From: Nymphalis io | Taxonomy: Eukaryota; Arthropoda; Insecta; Lepidoptera; Nymphalidae | DNA: 64,000 nucleotides | Assembly (NCBI RefSeq): GCF_905147045.1 | Contig: NC_065900.1 | Coordinates: 12,358,501-12,422,500, forward strand | Reading direction: 5' to 3' | In this document: positions 44,446-56,725 of the stretch, piece by piece | Position numbering within the stretch: position 1 is the first letter of the stretch | How the letters are laid out: each line of letters opens with the position of its first letter | Made by a program: the position numbers and the translations under genes | Notes under the pieces: model-generated | Databases searched by the model: none | Seen by the model: the letters and a program-made list of their open reading frames with translations, nothing else | Told to the model about the DNA's origin: nothing

Positions 44446-46436
44446 TACTAGTATACATATACATAGACAAAGAAAACAGATAATTACCTTTTTCGTCATT
44501 GGTTGTTAACAGATTCTTTTTTGATAACTATTGACGAGTTTTAGTGTTGAAATAAAACATACGTATAATTTATATGTATTTCTCAAATTTTCAATAATGA
44601 TTACGTTCGAATTTCGACCATTAGACGCACACTAGTAAATATGAATCTTTATTTATTTATTACAGGTTTGCCAGCGGAAGTTACATAAACTATATCATAA
44701 TGAATCATGTACTAAAACTAGAAAAATGTACACCCATTTGAGAGCAAACACTTCATGCATAGTGTTCTTAATGAATAATCTGATAGCTTAAATGTACTCT
44801 GTATATTTTTTACAAATTAAATAGGATTAATGATTAATTAAGTTAGACAAATATTATTAAAACATCTCCGTTTATACCAAAAATAACGATAACGCTTACA
44901 ATATTTTCATTGTCCATATTTTTATTCAAAATTAACCCCGAGTCCAAACACGGGCTCAATATTTTACCTTTTTCCCCTTGCCACAAAGGATTAATATTTT
45001 TATTACTTTAAATACTTAATTACGCTATGAAACAGTTTAATAACATTTTAAAGTTCACGTGTTTTGTTGGAAAGGAGTTTTTGAGATAATTAGGTCTTAC
45101 TCATTAGACTTATTTCTTCACGTGCTTTTATCTATAAAAGAGAATATTGACATATTAATGTTGCCAATAACACCGAGGAAGACAACTGACACGCAATATC
45201 TGGCACTAAATAAATTGCAAATATAAAAATAATTACTAGAAAAATATATATTCAAATTAAAAATCCTAAGATTTCGATTGTGAAAGATAATAGAATAGAT
45301 AAACCTAATGCACAGACAACGTGTCTGTGGAGTTGCTTAAAAATATAATATATATATTATTTTAAATATTTTAAAAAATTAGAGACCTTCGAATTCAATT
45401 TATATTTACGTTATAATAAAAAGCCGATAGTCTAATCATATTAATAAATTCCTCATTAAAACTAAAACCAATGCATATATAAAAAGTTAAATTGCCGCAT
45501 TTCATTGCGCTGAATCACGCCACATACCGGGCGAAGTCACATAGTGAATAATGCGGTTTTTCATCGAATCCATTTTAAAAACTAATCTTCCTTGCTTCGA
45601 TCCGCTTCAATGGAGCTTTGTCCTTAACGTATATTTGATTTTTTTAATCGAGTTCCGGCGGTTATCGAAATAACTCGTAGGTATACGAGCGTGAAGTTAG
45701 TGCGATTGTAGTCGCGGTAAAAACATGATAAGCTTGAGTGAGACTTACCGGTCTGAAGCTAGCAGCAGTTCTGCTAAAATTGTTTATTAAACTTATTCTC
45801 AAATATTGATTAAATAACAGTAGAGGAGCCTGTAGCTTTCTGATGAATTATTTTTTTTGGGACTCGGAAATGCAATTTATTTATTGTTGAACAGCCTTTG
45901 TCTCATTTTGTCTTTTTGTACCTTTTGTTTGGTTAATATTATTATTTTAAAGTTATTAAAGTTTTAACCGATGCTAAAACTACTATCGGCTTGGCAAAGA
46001 ATATCCATATAATAATATTCCATCATTATCATTATGTGAAATGAACATATAGTTTTGTAGCTACATCCACCCCTTTTTTAAGTTAGGAGTGTCGTGGGGA
46101 TGCATCGACCACTTCTACATGCAATAACCTTTGGACTATCTTCGTATAAGGACCTCTTAAACCTTCTTCAGCTTTTACTAGCATCCTCGAAAGTTCGAAA
46201 AAGTTCAAAACTGCTAAAATGCTTTTGTTTAATGCGAGGTTTTAAGGAGTCAAAATTCTTCAATCAAATTAGCACTTGTAAATATAACTGTTAACACAGT
46301 TACAGGATTAAATTTAATGTAAAGCTGTCACCGGTTCCGAATGTACGTTCTTCCAGGAATAACCGGATAACAATTTTCTTGGATAAAATTACATACTCAT
46401 ACAATTAAATTTATATAGCTCATGTTATATTATATA
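44446..46436. other. AT-rich non-coding DNA
   Basis: About 2 kb with no gene or recognisable repeat. A CpG-richer tract at 45650-45720 and a short ORF at 46094-46294 show nothing specific. Confidence 0.35.
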
Positions 46437-46771
46437 TATATGTAAAACAGTAAACAGGAACAGCCTGTTAATGTCCCACTGCTGGGTTAAGGCCTCCTCT
46501 CCCTTTTGAGGAGATGGTTTGGAGCTTATTCCACCACGCTGCTCCAATGCGTTTTGGTAGAATACACATGTGGCAGGATTTCAATGAAATTAGACACATG
46601 CAGGTTTCCTCACGATGTTTTCCTTCACCGTCAAGCACGAGATGAATTATAAACACAAATTAAGCACATGAAAATTCAGTGGTGCTTGCCCGGCAAAAAG
46701 CCGAGATGGCCCAGTGGTTCGAACGCGTGAATATTAACCGATGATCGTGGGTTCAAACCCGGTTATATGTA
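46437..46771 (-). mobile_element. Family A SINE with its tRNA head inverted in place
   Basis: From 46450 to 46693 this is a clean minus-strand family A copy, from the 3' end (GAACAGCCTGTTAATGTCCC) to TGGTGCTTGCCCGG. Instead of continuing into the head on the minus strand, the sequence has a short CAAAAA and then the head on the plus strand from 46700: GCCGAGATGGCCCAGTGGTT, GATCGTGGGTTCAAACCCGG, ending at 46762. The head's 5' end lies at the junction and its B-box end lies outermost, and both parts stop at CCGG. That is the arrangement expected from twin priming during LINE-driven integration. TATATGTA at 46437-46444 and 46764-46771 is a likely target-site duplication, so the whole composite is one insertion. 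Confidence 0.85.
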
Positions 46772-46802
46772 TTATGATTAATTTTTATTTTATTAAAAAA
46801 AA

Positions 46803-47045
46803 ACATTCCTCCGTCGCGTCTATCTGTATGAGGACAATAAACTCAAAAACTACCGAATGGATATTCATACGTTTACATCAATGTACGAAGTGATTCAAGA
46901 GGAAGAATTAAGTATAAAATTAATTAGGGTTTTGTGTAAACTGGCTGAAATATGACAATAAGTGTTGAAAATGTCCGAAAAAATCATGCCGACTGAGAGC
47001 TTTACTGTCGTGTGCCGCCCGTTACATAATCCATTGCAGCTATAT
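46803..47045 (+). repeat. Family D repeat, copy 2
   Basis: Aligns with 15874-16081 (TCAAAAACTACCGAATGGAT, TTTTGTGTAAACTGGCTGAA, GTTGAAAATGTCCGAAAAAA, TCATGCCGACTGAGAGCTTT). This copy keeps a segment missing from the first (CATACGTTTACATCAATG). It lies 31 bases beyond the inverted-head SINE. Confidence 0.75.
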
Positions 47046-48127
47046 GTATTACGATATACACGTTCTATGTATACCCTTATTCTGGCCGTGCGAGTAACAA
47101 GTAGCTAGTAAGAGACAATGTAAAAAAACTTGTTAAACATTGCTATTATACATTATAATATTTATATTTACGGGAAGTAGGTTTGAGATTAATAAAACAT
47201 TTGAATGATTTTTATTTGATTTCATAAAAAATCTGCTTAAGCGCTTCAAATCGCTATCGATTTCGCAGATGATCATGATGATGATTGAAAACAGCACACG
47301 TGAACGGTGCTTCAATAATTGTTCTTAGAATAAACTATATTTATAACAATACTGTCTGTCTGCTGTATTCTAGAAAGTAATCTTTACAAAAATAACCCCA
47401 AATTATGGAAACAAGTACGCGGTCTGTATCAAGAAACTAGAGATCTAATTAGCGATAACTAATTAGTCTAGATCCCAGACCGTAATCCTAATCCTAGATC
47501 TATTACTACTTGGCCCATCTTATACGTAATCTCGAGCTGTCTGTAATCTTTCTGAGAGCAATTGGCCATTTCCTCTCGTAGACGAAGAAACAAAATTTGT
47601 CAGGTCATCGTTTTTTTTATGAAAATTAGATAAATTGTTTTTTTTTATATTTAAAACTCACATTAAAAACACATTAATAAATAAGGCTTATTATACTGTT
47701 CAGAATTATTTACATATAATGTAATATACATGTATAATTTTCAGTTGATGAAAAAGTGTAACTGCTGATATTTTTGCCCGGTCTATTAGGTAGAATCTTT
47801 CCAAACCGGTGGTAGCTACCATATACATTAAAAATTAACCTTTAAAAATGACGATTCAAAAGAGCTATCAAGAGACTAATGGAATAAGGTTTTGAATTCC
47901 ACTATTTTTTGTTATGTAAAACAACAAATTAATTTATCATGAAATTGGTAGCTTCCCCTCTGGGTGAAGTTTAGAAGTGATGCTGAGCGCTTGGAGCGGG
48001 ATTAAATTCGATGAGATTATAGTATTTATGTATGACTAGCTATCCTTCCCTACTCCGCTCAGGTAGAATTAATATTTCACGCCCAGGTAATATTTAATTG
48101 GCTTAAGAGGTATTATGTGGAAAAGTC
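47046..48127. other. AT-rich non-coding DNA
   Basis: No gene is seen. Imperfect palindromic sequence around 47437-47482 (GATCTAATTAG / CTAATTAGTCTAGATC) is noted. Confidence 0.35.
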
Positions 48128-48245
48128 TGTGGAGACAGAGATGCAATCTCTATTCTATCATTCTCGTAATCCGATAGAAAGGCAAATCCGACACGATTGG
48201 AATGTCCGACACGAGACCTACGACTTCACGTTTTTTTTCGAGACA
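48128..48245 (-). mobile_element. Family C SINE internal fragment, minus strand
   Basis: CTCTATTCTATCATTCTCGT then AATCCGATAGAAAGGCAAATC and CGACACGATTGG match the reverse complement of the GTGTCGGATGGGACGGCACC... GGAATAGAGAG segment of family C. The overlapping 61-residue ORF is not a gene. Confidence 0.55.
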
Positions 48246-48556
48246 CGGAAGTATGTTATTAATATTATTATCATTTTAATATTAGGCCGATTCGTTGTTT
48301 AAACTCAGAACCTTGAAAGCAGCAGACTATATATTAAGACATATAATAACAAGTTATATTTTCTTTGCTTACATTTAGCGTCAGTTACTTAAACTTCCAT
48401 AGAACCTAAATCAAACTTCAATCTTTCTTATTTTTCTAAATTATTTATTCACAGACTGACATATATTTTTTTGTTTGTTAAACCTATACATTTTTTGTAT
48501 AAATAATAATCAGTATATGGTCTGGCAAACCCACCCTTTGATTTCTAGGAATAAAA

Positions 48557-48680
48557 TCTACTAATATTATAAATGTGAAAGTGAGAACTCTGTTTCGGCT
48601 GAATCACTGAACCGATTTTGATGAAATTTGCTATTGAGTAATCTTGATATACTACCACCACGATGAGATTATGTTCTGTA
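48557..48680 (+). repeat. Family F repeat fragment
   Basis: CTACTAATATTATAAATGTG, AAAGTGAGAACTCTGTTTCG, GAATCACTGAACCGATTTTG and ATGAAATTTG show the typical edge and internal block, in the opposite orientation to the 36.1-kb copy. Confidence 0.65.
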
Positions 48681-49109
48681 CTTATACATATAAAAGTATT
48701 TTCGAAAATAATCACCATTATGTATATAAGTACTAAGATTATTAAAAATATATACGAAATAAAAAATACGAAAAAAAAAAATTCAAATGAACTGAAATAA
48801 GATTGAATATTTTTTATATATTTTTATGTACGACATAAATAATAGCTATCTTCAAGGTAATAATACTAACATTCTTAGTAGTTCTTAAGTTAAGTCAGAA
48901 TCGCATCTGCGATTTGAAATCTCTAGGCAGCCTGTTTACAGTTGAGCTATTTATACTGAATAGATATGCTATACTGATTTCAAGTTCGACGTGCATTTCA
49001 TTGGGCTTAGTCGAGTAATGGTTATGTCATGTAGTAGAGTAAAATATTGTCACCTCATTTATACCTTAGTTTTCGGGAAAATAAGCCTAATTCTTAATCT
49101 TTGAAATGG
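48681..49109. other. AT-rich non-coding DNA
   Basis: No gene or clear repeat is visible. Confidence 0.35.
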
Positions 49110-49360
49110 TTACCCTGTTGAGGGGAACAGGGCTATGTGGGATTTATACCCATTATGGCACTTTAATATGTCAAATCCGCGACCCACAGGCCGGGTGCTG
49201 TGGTTCGTCCGTTGCTCGTCGTAACTCTGAGGGGATGTGCTTTCCCCGCAATTCTCGTTTTCCCTAGTGAGTACAGCAGCGCGAAGTAAAGGGTGATAAA
49301 AGGCAGATTGCGTTGTGGCTCGTGTCTCCCACTGTCAATAATGTCTGTCAATAATGTGTT
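49110..49360. repeat. Unclassified GC-richer segment, possible repeat
   Basis: This 250-bp segment (GGTTACCCTGTTGAGGGGAA, GACCCACAGGCCGGGTGCTG, TCTGAGGGGATGTGCTTTCC, TGTGGCTCGTGTCTCCCACT) is distinctly richer in GC than the flanks. It ends with TGTCAATAATGTCTGTCAATAATG, a short tandem duplication. A 62-residue minus-strand frame covers it without a known motif. It may be an inserted repeat with no second copy here. Confidence 0.3.
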
Positions 49361-49683
49361 ATCCTCATATTTATTTTATAGTATATTATATATTTTTCGT
49401 TGGTTGTTAGTTTTATATTAATTTGTTATTTATATTGTTATTAAAAATATCCAATGGAATATAATACTATAGTACAAGTAACAAGTAGCTTATATATGCA
49501 AATAATTTGTTGTCTGTCTGTGACTATCGCCACGCATGTCTCTATTGAACTACAAATTTGTAAATTGACTCAGTATTTGTTATTCATGTAATGCACGTAT
49601 CCTTGCACTTGTGCATTTTGACTAGAAGCCGGTCCTTTTGAGTTGCCATAGTAATGTCACCTACGATAAAAATCTTTCAAAAT

Positions 49684-49957
49684 TTATTTGGTGGTAGGGC
49701 TTCGTGCAATCGCGTCTAGGTAGGTGCATCATATATGCTACAGCAAAACAGTAATATGTATTGCTGTATTCCGATTTGAAGAGTGAGTGAGCACAGTTAC
49801 ATAAGGCATAAGGGACATAACATCTTAATTCCCAAGGTTTGTGGCGCATTGGCGATGTAAGGGATGTTTAATATTTCTTATAGACCCAATGTATTTGGAT
49901 GTCCGAGACTACTCACCATCTGGTGACCCGTTTGCCAGTCCCCCAACTTTTTTTTAT
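49684..49957 (-). repeat. Family B repeat, minus strand
   Basis: Reading left to right: GGTGGTAGGGCTTCGTGCAA, AGTGAGTGAGCACAGTTACA, GGCATAAGGGACATAACATC, GGTTTGTGGCGCATTGGCGA, then CACCATCTGGTGACCCGTTT. These are the reverse complements of family B blocks in order. It ends in an AACTTTTTTTT run equal to the poly-T start of the plus-strand copies. Confidence 0.8.
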
Positions 49958-50529
49958 TAACTTTAATGGTTATATATACATCTATTGATTGAATAAATAA
50001 ATTGAAGTTATAAACATATATTTAGATCAAGATATATTATACCTTAGATAGGTTGTCAATAAATTACTTCAATATATCTTTCTATTTCAAAAGAAAGGAG
50101 CGATATTTACTCATATCACTCTCAAGCGAGATAGGTATAAGAAATAATAATGTATATTCTTGAGCAATATCAATGATCAATAAGTAATAAATATACAAAG
50201 GAAAGTAATACAGTAGTATTACGCCAGCTTATCTTAAATTACGAATAATTTTATTCATTCAAAATCTTAAATTTTCGTAAGTTAGAACACTTATAAGTAA
50301 ATATGCAGCTCAATAGCCGACGGGTTTTTGGTAATTTTATATTTTGATGGGTCGACATACAATTATTTGCAAATTCACTATGGTTCCATTAATTTGGTTG
50401 TGGAATAAGTTGTGCCTAACGAGGACTTACCCAGGTCATCGAGTTTACAATACCACTGCAACTTAACATTAGTTTATCTAATGGGAAAAGTAATAGGTAT
50501 ATAAAAAATCGGGGTAAATAGATAATTAA

Positions 50530-50680
50530 GCATACACAGCATCATTATTCAGGCATTCTTAATCCAATGCAGCACATAGGCATTCAGCATCCAGTCGGGT
50601 CTCACCGCCAACTTCAGGTCACCTGTCCACCTGGCAGGCTGGCTGGATGGATCCCAGTCTGCGTTTGCCGCAAAAATAGA
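50530..50680 (-). mobile_element. LINE 3'-end-like fragment, minus strand
   Basis: ATTCAGGCATTCTTAATCCA followed by ATGCAGCACATAGGCATTCA, then CACCGCCAACTTCAGG and CCAGTCTGCGTTTGCCGC. From memory, the first block resembles the 3' end of an RTE-type non-LTR element of Lepidoptera. No coding motif is left. The class is tentative. Confidence 0.35.
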
Positions 50681-50821
50681 CTTAGTATTTTTGATGTACT
50701 AATTAAATTAAGTAGTTAATTACACATAAAAAAGATAACGGCGCTATAATGTCATGGCTGTTGCCTTTTAATAAAATTCCAAATGTTATCATTGGATTAA
50801 GTATTTTAATAAATATATGTT

Positions 50822-51095
50822 TTATTTTAAGTAGGTGGATTCTACATGGATTTCTTAACGATAAATGTTCATTTGCCCTTCACTGGCACTGCAGAGAGTA
50901 TATACCATTCCTTACACAGTCAACATGTCGCCAACACAGGGATCTTAAGATGGTATGCCCTTGTGTGTGTAATTACATACACTTACCCTTAAAGGGTGAG
51001 GCGGAACACAGTAATGCATAGTATTGACGTGTGGACGGTAGATTAACTTTTCAGTGGGTGGTACCTACCCAGGCACTGCACGAAGCCCTTAACTC
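50822..51095 (+). repeat. Family B repeat, degraded
   Basis: ACCATTCCTTACACAGTCAA, ATCTTAAGATGGTATGCCCT, ACTTACCCTTAAAGGGTGAG, GCGGAACACAGTAATG, and GTGGGTGGTACCTACCCAGG then GCACGAAGCCC. The left third is barely recognisable. Confidence 0.7.
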
Positions 51096-51835
51096 GTAAA
51101 TAACACAATAATGATACAAATGATTCATTGTTATGATGTTTTAACGTTTCTGGGACCATTGATAGTAAATTATTACAAATATTAATGATAACCAGATGTT
51201 CACCTATATTATTAAAATGGGTTTGACATTTAAAAGGCATTTTCGAGATCGCGTGTCGATGCGCTATCGAGGGGTTAAGTGTAGGGGGGGTTGGAGGGAG
51301 GTCAATAACCGCCACTTTACTAGATACATGTCAGGTTATGTTTTTACACGTACGAGCTTCACGTTTCTTTTTAACAGCAATTGATGGTTGAATTCCTTTT
51401 TTAATATTTCACTTTTATTGCTTAATTAGAACTATGTAATTAAAAAAAGGTTCTTTAACTTTTTTGTTTGTTTACATTTTCATTATCATGAACAAAATCA
51501 TAATGAAATATTATACATAAAATGTTAAGGACATTTTATAATGATATAAGCTTGTATTTATGCACATAGAAATAAATTACGGTAAATGCTGAAAGTTGTT
51601 TATAATTTGAAGTAAAATATCCGCATAGAAGTTTCTCTATAGTCAGCCTCTCGGGGAGCATTATGTAAGATCTACGTTCCTTTGGAGAGTAGCATTTTAT
51701 TTAATGACAAGAATTTATCAAAAGAAAAATGAAATAGTACATCTAGAATGTCATTAATCGCTTTCAAACTATATAACATAATGTTTATTTAGACTAATTG
51801 AACTGATGTTTATATTTGTTTGTTTTACGAAACAT
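51096..51835. other. AT-rich non-coding DNA
   Basis: No gene is seen. A short G-rich stretch (GTAGGGGGGGTTGGAGGG) lies near 51281-51299. Confidence 0.35.
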
Positions 51836-51886
51836 TTGCGTTTTTATTATCTATATATATTATATAAATAGATAATAAAAATGCAA
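51836..51886. repeat. AT-rich inverted repeat
   Basis: GCGTTTTTATTATCTAT (51838-51854) pairs with ATAGATAATAAAAATGC (51868-51884), one mismatch, across an AT loop that is itself partly self-complementary. It is probably a low-complexity foldback. Confidence 0.6.
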
Positions 51887-52074
51887 TATAAGCGAAATAT
51901 CACTCAACACGAGATTTCCTAAGGTAGCCTAGTAAATTTGTCAGTACCCCAACGTAGACGCTCACTAAGAACGGATTTTACACAAATACTATCCAAAATA
52001 CATTTTTCTTCTTATCTACCCGTGTGAAACCGGGTCGATTAGCTTATTTTATATAAAATATGAGAAATAATAAG

Positions 52075-52143
52075 CATGAGTGAGTGAATGAATGAATGAA
52101 TGAGTGAGTGAGTGAGTGAGTGAGTGAGTGAGTCAGTCAGTCA
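52075..52143. repeat. GAGT/GAAT tetranucleotide microsatellite
   Basis: About 17 four-base units: GAGT, then GAAT units, then a pure run of GAGT, ending in three CAGT-type units. Confidence 0.95.
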
Positions 52144-54360
52144 CAACATCTTGAATGTTTTATTATATATATAACACAGAAAGTAAAACTATAAAAATAT
52201 TTCAACTTTAAATAATTTGCATATATTATTTTGAAATTGCTAAATAAGCATATTAAAATTTTAAAAACAAAACTGCATTAAACCCAGTTTAGGCGCCATA
52301 TCTCAAGTAGATAATATTTTATAAAACGCGTTGTAAAAATAATATAGTAACGGAATTCTACATTGTGATACTTAAAAATAACTAAGCTTAAACAAAAAAT
52401 ATATAAGGTCTATATTTATTTTGTATAAATGGAAAGTACAGAAAAACAAATCGATTTCATATTGTAATATAATTATAGTTGCTTACGCGGCTATACGATT
52501 AATGAAACTGCAATGTAGTGTGTATGTGGTAGAAACGAAGTAATAAACAAGACAAAGTTACCCTAGGCTGCATGTGTCTCCGGATAAGGCTTTTAAGCTA
52601 ATTAATGAACTTTGAGGCAGTTTTCATTATTTGGACGTTTCTTTGATTAAGCTTTTTGTACATTATCTCATAAAGACTAAAATTTTATATAAGAAAAAAC
52701 ATTGAAGCAATTTTTTTTAATCGATATAAGTTTTGTCATTTCGCCAGTTAAGGTATTTAAAAAACTTTTTAAGCCTTTAACTTTATACGAGTGTAATAAA
52801 AGTTTAACCAATTCGTTCGCTGGTAAACATTTGTCACATCAATGTTTTCTATTTTATCTTGTTTATCTATCTAGTAATTGTCGCGTGATACAAAAATAAA
52901 TACCATTTTAACGGCATCGAAATCGTTATAATAAAAATAATAATAAAATCTGCCATCAGAACCGATGTCGGGTTTACGGCAGGTGTAAAAGTTCAGCAAA
53001 TGTTTATGTGATTGGTAATATTGCCTCTATTTAGGATTTATTATAAATCGTTAATTTTTGTTCGGTGATTACTATACTTTTATAGATAACTCATGTATCG
53101 TTACAGTTCTGTATATTTAAGCAATTAATCATTAATAAAGTATCTCTCATAATAAAAGCGAGTAATCTTTTATGTCTTAATTTAATTTTGTAATTCTATT
53201 AAGATAAAAAAACGATCGATTTAATTTTATATAAAAGTAACAAAAAATAAATTACCTATAAACATTATTTTTATTTATAAAACTTGCTTTGTATATTCGG
53301 GAAGTATTTTAAATCCGTTTCTATTATATTTCTGATATTTTAAATAATATTTTATATTTAAATAAAATAATTATACAAATTTATGTTTATAAAATATTTA
53401 TATTACCTATTATATTTTTCAATCTGCTGATCAACGAACATCTCATATAAAACCACTCACAAAATTTGCTGACTCGTGTGAAGTATAGAATATGGCATAG
53501 CGTGCTCACCCCCCCATTTAACCCAGCACCCCCGTACCGCTTCCGGTCTGAATATTTCATGAGTACTTGGAAGTACGGGGCTCCTTTAGAACAATATCGA
53601 TCGTATCTATAATAATTACATAGCAATAAAACTAACGGACGTGTTTAATGATACGTGCGTTTGTGGGAAATTGGACCTGTTTTCTTAGTGTTCTTTTCCA
53701 TTTTGATAACGATATAAAATTCTACAATCGAACATCCATAATTAATTTGCTCAGGAAATGTCATTTAGAATAGAATATATAATATAATAAAATATTACTT
53801 TATTTCAAAACATACCACAATAAAGAATACAATAAATTATGTTTCCACTATCATTCGACAATTATTTACACACTGGCAAATGAAACTAACAAATATTTTT
53901 ACACAAAACATGTACTTTGAAGCACCGCAAAGCGTTATTGTGAATAATTGAAGCCGCAATCCGTTGGCTTATTTATAAAAATATTATCAGTCGTAGCTGA
54001 TCATACAAAACACGAGGGGTGTTTCCACTTCGTTACTCACGGAATATTCATAACAACTATCCACCACCACTGGACGCCTTGCCATATATACCGCCAATCG
54101 GAATCATTACCACTCAATAAATCGATCGTAAATCATTGAAACTCGTTAAGACATGTTACCGCCTTTTTGAGCTTCAAATTTTGATCACGTGTTGTCTTGT
54201 CCGGAAACGGAAACATAGTTCCTATGTCTCATCAAGCGCCTAGGTATTCTATCTTGTTAGTATTCCATTGGAGATCGAATTGGTCTAGTTCGTGGAATGG
54301 CTGTCATTTGTTTTGATTTAAAGGATAGCGCTTTTAATTATATTAGCATTATTACATAAG
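52144..54360. other. AT-rich non-coding DNA
   Basis: About 2.2 kb with no gene or recognised repeat. A GC-richer spot near 53505-53560 (CACCCCCCCATTTAACCCAG, CCCCGTACCGCTTCCGG) is unassigned; the 79-residue frame across it has no motif. Confidence 0.35.
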
Positions 54361-54640
54361 CAGAGATGGTCTAGTGGTTAGAACGCGTGAATCTTAACCG
54401 ATGATAGTGCTGTTTTCATGTGCTTAATTTGTGTTTGTAATTCATCTCGTGCTTGACGGTGAAGGTAACATCGTGAGGAAACCTGCATGTGTCTAATTTC
54501 ATTGAAATTCTGTCACATGTCTATTCTACCAACCAGCATTGGAGCAGCGTGGTGGGATAAGCTCCAAACCTTTTCCACAAAAGGGAGAGGAGGCCTTAGC
54601 CCAGCAGTGGGACACTAACAGGCTGTTACTGTTACTGTAC
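54361..54640 (+). mobile_element. Family A SINE with head deletion
   Basis: AGAGATGGTCTAGTGGTTAG and AACGCGTGAATCTTAACCGA start the head. The B box and following bases (about GGGTTCAAACCCGGGCAAGC to the ACCACTGAA block) are missing, joining GATGATAGTG to CTGTTTTCATGTG. Body and 3' end are otherwise well kept (CAGCGTGGTGGGATAAGCTC, GTGGGACACTAACAGGCTGT). Without a B box it should not be transcribed by polymerase III. Confidence 0.85.
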
Positions 54641-55250
54641 TGTTGCTTTAAATTTATGCCTTGTATCAAATTCTTGATTACGATTGACGAATACTGTGCA
54701 AAGTAATCTAAGATTTAAAATTTTATTCTTATTTTATATTAATATGTCAGTAATTTGGTCAAAATTGTATAAGTTCATCTTGTTCTCTACTCCTAAGGTA
54801 TACTCCTAAGGTATAACCTCCAAACCATCTAATTGAATAGCAGAGGCGACCTTTATGCAGCGTGACATTCATATAACTTCACTTTATTACAACAGCCGGC
54901 GCGCCGCGCGATTTTATAATTATTAGAAAAATAAGGCATTGCAACGCATCCCTGTTTGCAAATGCTAATGCTCCATTAGTAAACTGATTAATTTCACACA
55001 CCAACTATTCGTCAATCATAATTTTTCGAGTGTCAGATTTTAGAAGTGATTACGATTGCGACAAAACCACTTACATTTGACATTCAACGATCGCAATATT
55101 GTATACCATACCAATTATGACGTTTCATAATGGTCTTTCATTAGGTCCAAGTAGAACTAATAATAGCCTGTTATAAGAATTATTAAGCGTCAAACAAACT
55201 TGACGCGAAACGAACAAAAAGCTAATCTAAATCATAAGTATCCTTATTTT
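54641..55250. other. AT-rich non-coding DNA
   Basis: No gene is seen. GCCGGCGCGCCGCGCGATTT near 54896-54916 is an isolated CpG cluster. Confidence 0.35.
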
Positions 55251-55504
55251 TTACAAGTTAACTAGCCAATGAGCCGGTGGCTAGAGTACGAGAATCTTAG
55301 CCGAAGATTGCGGGTTTACCCGAATCAATGAATTTTCATTTAATTTTAATGTACATAACGTGATAAATGAATCGCGTTCTTGGTGAAAGAAACTGTGTTC
55401 CGCATTGGAACAGCGTGGTGGAGTAAGCTCCAAAATCTTCTCATGCATAGAAAGAGGTGTAAGAGGAGTGCCAAACGTTAGGGCATTTACATGCTGTTAC
55501 AAGT
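55251..55504 (+). mobile_element. Family A SINE, diverged copy
   Basis: AGCCGGTGGCTAGAGTACGA, AGAATCTTAGCCGAAGATTG and CGGGTTTACCCG mark the head; CGCATTGGAACAGCGTGGTG, GAGTAAGCTCCAAAATCTTC, and GGGCATTTACATGCTGTTAC the 3' half. The centre is reduced. TTACAAGT at 55251-55258 and 55497-55504 could be the target-site duplication, though the element's own end overlaps it. Confidence 0.7.
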
Positions 55505-56044
55505 CACAGATGTTCCGAAAGTCGCTTGATGGTGATACTTTCATTTTGTGATTTGTCACTTTGTCTTTAACGGCCAGGAGTGTTAGATCCGTTACTGATA
55601 TTTTTTGGCTGTTAGATTCGCGATTCGTAGAACGGTAATTAGATCGTCTTAATTAAATATTTGTTGCACAAAATTTAAGTGTTTCACGGAATTCGTACTT
55701 ATGAGATTATTAAGCGTTACAATTTTAATATTAAATGTAGCAACTGATTCAAAGAAATTGGTTGCAAAAACATTAAGAAACCTAGCTTATTTTTAATACA
55801 ATATTAAATACATATTTCTTTAGTGCCACAGTTTTTTTTATATAAATGTTGTTGCTTCAAATATTAACGAAAGTATCGAGTATAGAATTATTTGCATTAT
55901 AAATGCAAATGATATTTTGCGATCATAGACAAGGATTCTTTGTAATGTAAAATCAAACTAAGTTTAGATAGGCGACAGACAGCAGGCCGGTAGACAAAAC
56001 AGACTAAATTGAAACTAGATTATCGTATTCAATAGTGACGATTC
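55505..56044. other. AT-rich non-coding DNA
   Basis: No gene or clear repeat is visible. Confidence 0.35.
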
Positions 56045-56125
56045 TCTTATCGACCCGCGACAGCCTTGAGCGCGGGTAATGCATGCGCGCGCGCAGACGA
56101 AACTGTTGTTTTCGACGCCCCGGCT
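56045..56125. promoter_or_regulatory. CpG-rich island with NRF1-like motif
   Basis: TATCGACCCGCGACAGCC, GAGCGCGGGTAATGCATGCG and CGCGCGCAGACG are followed by CGACGCCCCGGC. GCATGCGCGC at 56081-56090 is the same 10-mer as at 5398-5407 in the putative promoter and extends the core at 28155. Candidate promoter or enhancer. Confidence 0.35.
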
Positions 56126-56539
56126 ATTACGTAACTGTTTCGGAGGTAGAATTAAGGTGTAAGTTCGAACATCCTTGCTTACTTTTATATGAATAACAAA
56201 TTTATGTCTGTCTGTGGAACCGAGGGATTTTGTAATCGATTTTAAGTTGCCTCGGTGTGATCTTACCGCTTTTATTGGTTTTTTGATTTGATTAGTGAAA
56301 TTATAACAATGCCTCTTTAATATTAGTAAAAAATAATCATGGCGTCCATTTCAGTTCACGTGACAGAAGTAAAACCTTATTGCGTCAGAAACGTTATATT
56401 TCGACCGTGAAATTGTATTCTTATTGCGCCTAATGATGTTTCATTAAACAACATTTTGAACGTGCCATACTGTAAACACTTGCAAAGTTGCATAGGCCGC
56501 AGCTAGTACTTATAGAACACATAATAATTATATACTAAC

Positions 56540-56725
56540 CTCCGCCCGCGGCTTCGCTTGCGTGTGACTGGGAACGTGTTAGTAACTAACTATAACCTAT
56601 GTACTTTCGTGTACCCTTGACAACGTGTATGTAAAATTTCATGATGAAACGTGAATGCTTTACAAACAAACAAATTAATAAACAAACAAACTCACTTTCG
56701 CATGTATAATATTAATAAGGACTTT
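56540..56725 (-). repeat. Family F repeat, minus orientation
   Basis: Opens with CGCCCGCGGCTTCGCTTGCG, passes TATGTAAAATTTCATGATGA and ends with AACAAACTCACTTTCGCATG and TATAATATTAATA. Same layout as at 36.1 kb. Confidence 0.7.

Noticed and set aside
52075..52143. CRISPR-like or satellite array
   Set aside because: A plain tetranucleotide microsatellite without spacers, in a eukaryotic context.
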